Of a stretch of 14,913 nucleotides of DNA, positions 13,679 through 14,913 are shown one piece after another. The stretch lies in contig JBJOQW010000244.1 in the NCBI GenBank assembly GCA_046049665.1, positions 1 through 14,913 on the forward strand, in the 5' to 3' direction. The notes below the pieces were generated by a model that was not told where the DNA came from, searched no databases, and saw only the letters and a program-made list of their open reading frames with translations. Position 1 is the first letter of the stretch. Each line of letters begins with the position of its first letter. The position numbers and the translations under genes were made by a program. The stretch is from JAAFHS01 sp046049665. Lineage in GTDB: Bacteria > Pseudomonadota > Alphaproteobacteria > Rhodobacterales > Rhodobacteraceae.

Positions 13679-14641
13679 TCATCCCGGAACGTATTCCCTG
13701 TTTGCTTCGGGGTCTTCGACCGAGAAGGCAACGGCTGACAATTCGTCGAAGATCGGCCGAGGAAGGTCGGCCAACGCCCAGTCGATTGCCTGCTGAACCC
13801 GATCAGGTCGAGATACGCCGATAATTGTCGAAGTCACCTTTCGGTCGCAGACCGAAAACTGCAGTGCTGCGGTGCCGGTTGGAATTGCATTTCTGGCGCA
13901 GATGTCCTCGATGCTTCTGACGGCCACCAGAGACGCGTTATCGGCCTCCTGATACGTAATGCGGCTAGTGTGCTTGCTGCCTTTGGCCAGAATTCCGCCG
14001 GCGAACGGAGCGGCGTTCAGAACTGCGATGCCACGGGTGGCGGCCTGGTCGAACAGCGGCCCAGCAGAGCGGTTCAACAAGGAATAGCGGTTATGGCTGA
14101 GGAGGACATCAAAGGGCCAGTCCGCCAAAAGTTGCATAAAAAGATCGGTGCGGCCCATTGCAAGTCCTACAGCCTGAGTCAGGCCTTCCTCCTTCATGCG
14201 CATGAGAGTGTCGATCGCGCCACCAGGGCGACAAATCTCCTTTACGTCCCGGGCGTGTTCGGGATCGTGCAAATGCAAAATCTGGAACCGGTCCACCCCG
14301 AGTGCGGACAGACTTTCGTCAGCAGATCGGCGCGCGCGATCGGCATCGAAACAGCCCGTGTCCATGTCACGGTCCAGCTTGGTAGACAGGACAAACCCAT
14401 CCGGCAACCCACCACGTTCTCGAATGACTGCCCCGATCCGTGCCTCTGCACGGCCAAGACCATAGTTCCGGGAGGTGTCCATCAGATTGACAGGACTATC
14501 AAAAATCGCCCGCACAGTGGCGCGTGCCGTGTCCTCATCAACGTCATGGCCATAGGTGTCGGGCATGCCGCCCAAGGGGGCCGTACCAAAGCCAATTGGG
14601 GTGACGAATAAACCAGTGTTGCCGAGCGGTGATCGTTTCAT
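13679..14641 (-). CDS. Aldo/keto reductase, L-fucose/D-threo-aldose dehydrogenase-like
   Basis: 320-residue NAD(P)-dependent oxidoreductase with an AKR barrel. The catalytic tetrad is visible: Asp55 and Tyr60 (NLMDTSRNYGLG), Lys88 (LSTKLDRD) and His125 (LHLHDPEH). The N-terminus LGNTGLFVTPIGFGTAPLGG is typical of the aldose 1-dehydrogenase branch of the family. A C-terminal cofactor segment (TSTIIGVSRPDRV) is present. The start at 14641 fits the family, but no Shine-Dalgarno sequence is seen before it and a perfect hairpin lies 17 bases upstream. It follows the permease gene on the same strand, so it may belong to the importer operon and act on the imported sugar. Substrate not determined. 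Confidence 0.88.
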   Translation of the reverse strand: MKRSPLGNTGLFVTPIGFGTAPLGGMPDTYGHDVDEDTARATVRAIFDSPVNLMDTSRNYGLGRAEARIGAVIRERGGLPDGFVLSTKLDRDMDTGCFDADRARRSADESLSALGVDRFQILHLHDPEHARDVKEICRPGGAIDTLMRMKEEGLTQAVGLAMGRTDLFMQLLADWPFDVLLSHNRYSLLNRSAGPLFDQAATRGIAVLNAAPFAGGILAKGSKHTSRITYQEADNASLVAVRSIEDICARNAIPTGTAALQFSVCDRKVTSTIIGVSRPDRVQQAIDWALADLPRPIFDELSAVAFSVEDPEANREYVPG

Positions 14642-14657
14642 ATCTGTGTCTAGGTGT

Positions 14658-14686
14658 GAGAAGCCGCAGAGATTCTGCGGCTTCTC
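14658..14686. terminator. Perfect 13-base-pair hairpin between permease and aldo/keto reductase genes
   Basis: Arms 14658-14670 and 14674-14686 are exact inverted repeats with a three-base loop. It starts 11 bases after the permease stop. No uridine run follows in the minus direction (ACACC), and only a short ATTT follows in the plus direction, so it may act as a partial terminator or processing/stability element inside one operon. Confidence 0.45.
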
Positions 14687-14697
14687 ATTTGCATGGA

Positions 14698-14913
14698 TCA
14701 GGTTCGCGTCTTCATTCCACTGGAACGGCGGCTGGCCAACGTGGTCAGAACGGCTGCCACGATGATGACCGCGCCAGTCGAGGCCTGCACATAGAAAGAC
14801 GGCACCTGAGCCAGTGTTAAAAGGTTGTTGATCACTCCGATCAGCAGCACACCGCTTACGACGCCGATGATATTGCCCTTGCCGCCACCCAACGAGACGC
14901 CCCCGATAACAGC
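14698..14913 (-). CDS. RbsC-type sugar ABC transporter permease, C-terminal part (cut by window edge)
   Basis: The frame is open from the right edge to a TGA at 14698, about 71 residues. It begins AVIGGVSLGGGKGN, the conserved loop near the end of RbsC/XylH-type permeases, followed by two hydrophobic helices (IIGVVSGVLLIGVINNLL and ASTGAVIIVAAVLTTLA) and a short basic tail. The start lies beyond the window. It is a different importer from the XylF/XylH pair at the left end, so the catabolic genes are flanked by two CUT2 transport systems. The substrate is unknown. Confidence 0.88.
   Translation of the reverse strand, partial: AVIGGVSLGGGKGNIIGVVSGVLLIGVINNLLTLAQVPSFYVQASTGAVIIVAAVLTTLASRRSSGMKTRT

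Noticed and set aside
12977..13738. Plus-strand reading frame of 253 codons opposite the RpiR-family gene
   Set aside because: It is basic and low in complexity, shows no domain, and is antisense to a gene with clear HTH and SIS domains.

Overview
The window looks like an alphaproteobacterial, probably Rhodobacterales, chromosome or megaplasmid segment. It is GC-rich and densely packed, many start and stop codons overlap (ATGA, TGATG, GTGA), and the proteins resemble those of that group; the lineage is my inference from style. There are thirteen annotated protein genes, two of them cut by the window edges, and no gap above about 200 bases. I see no tRNA, rRNA, CRISPR array or insertion sequence.

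The region is a cyclitol (inositol-type) catabolic locus flanked by sugar ABC importers. From left to right: the end of a XylH-like permease gene and a XylF-like binding-protein gene (minus strand); a 196-base regulatory gap; a tightly coupled seven-gene minus-strand operon starting at 8984 and running down to 1813 (iolG, aldehyde dehydrogenase, HpcH/HpaI aldolase, D-2-hydroxyacid dehydrogenase, two more Gfo/Idh/MocA dehydrogenases, an IolI-like TIM-barrel isomerase); a 110-base divergent promoter region; a plus-strand operon iolD-iolE-SDR; an RpiR/SIS-family regulator converging on that operon with overlapping stop codons; an aldo/keto reductase; and the 3' end of an RbsC-type permease gene.

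IolG, IolE and IolD give the known route from myo-inositol via scyllo-inosose and trihydroxycyclohexanedione to 5-deoxyglucuronate. The usual following genes (iolB, iolC, iolJ, iolA) are not in the window. In their place are an aldehyde dehydrogenase, a pyruvate-type class II aldolase and a hydroxyacid dehydrogenase, without a kinase. They may lie elsewhere in the genome, or this may be a non-phosphorylating lower branch. The extra dehydrogenases and the isomerase fit the funnelling of several inositol stereoisomers or derivatives into one pathway.

Regulation: the same palindrome, GCAAT-N4-ATTGC, occurs in the gap upstream of xylF (one perfect and one near-perfect copy, forming a nested 33-base symmetry) and in the divergent iolG/iolD gap (one perfect copy). 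I propose it as the operator of the locus, perhaps for the neighbouring RpiR-family regulator.
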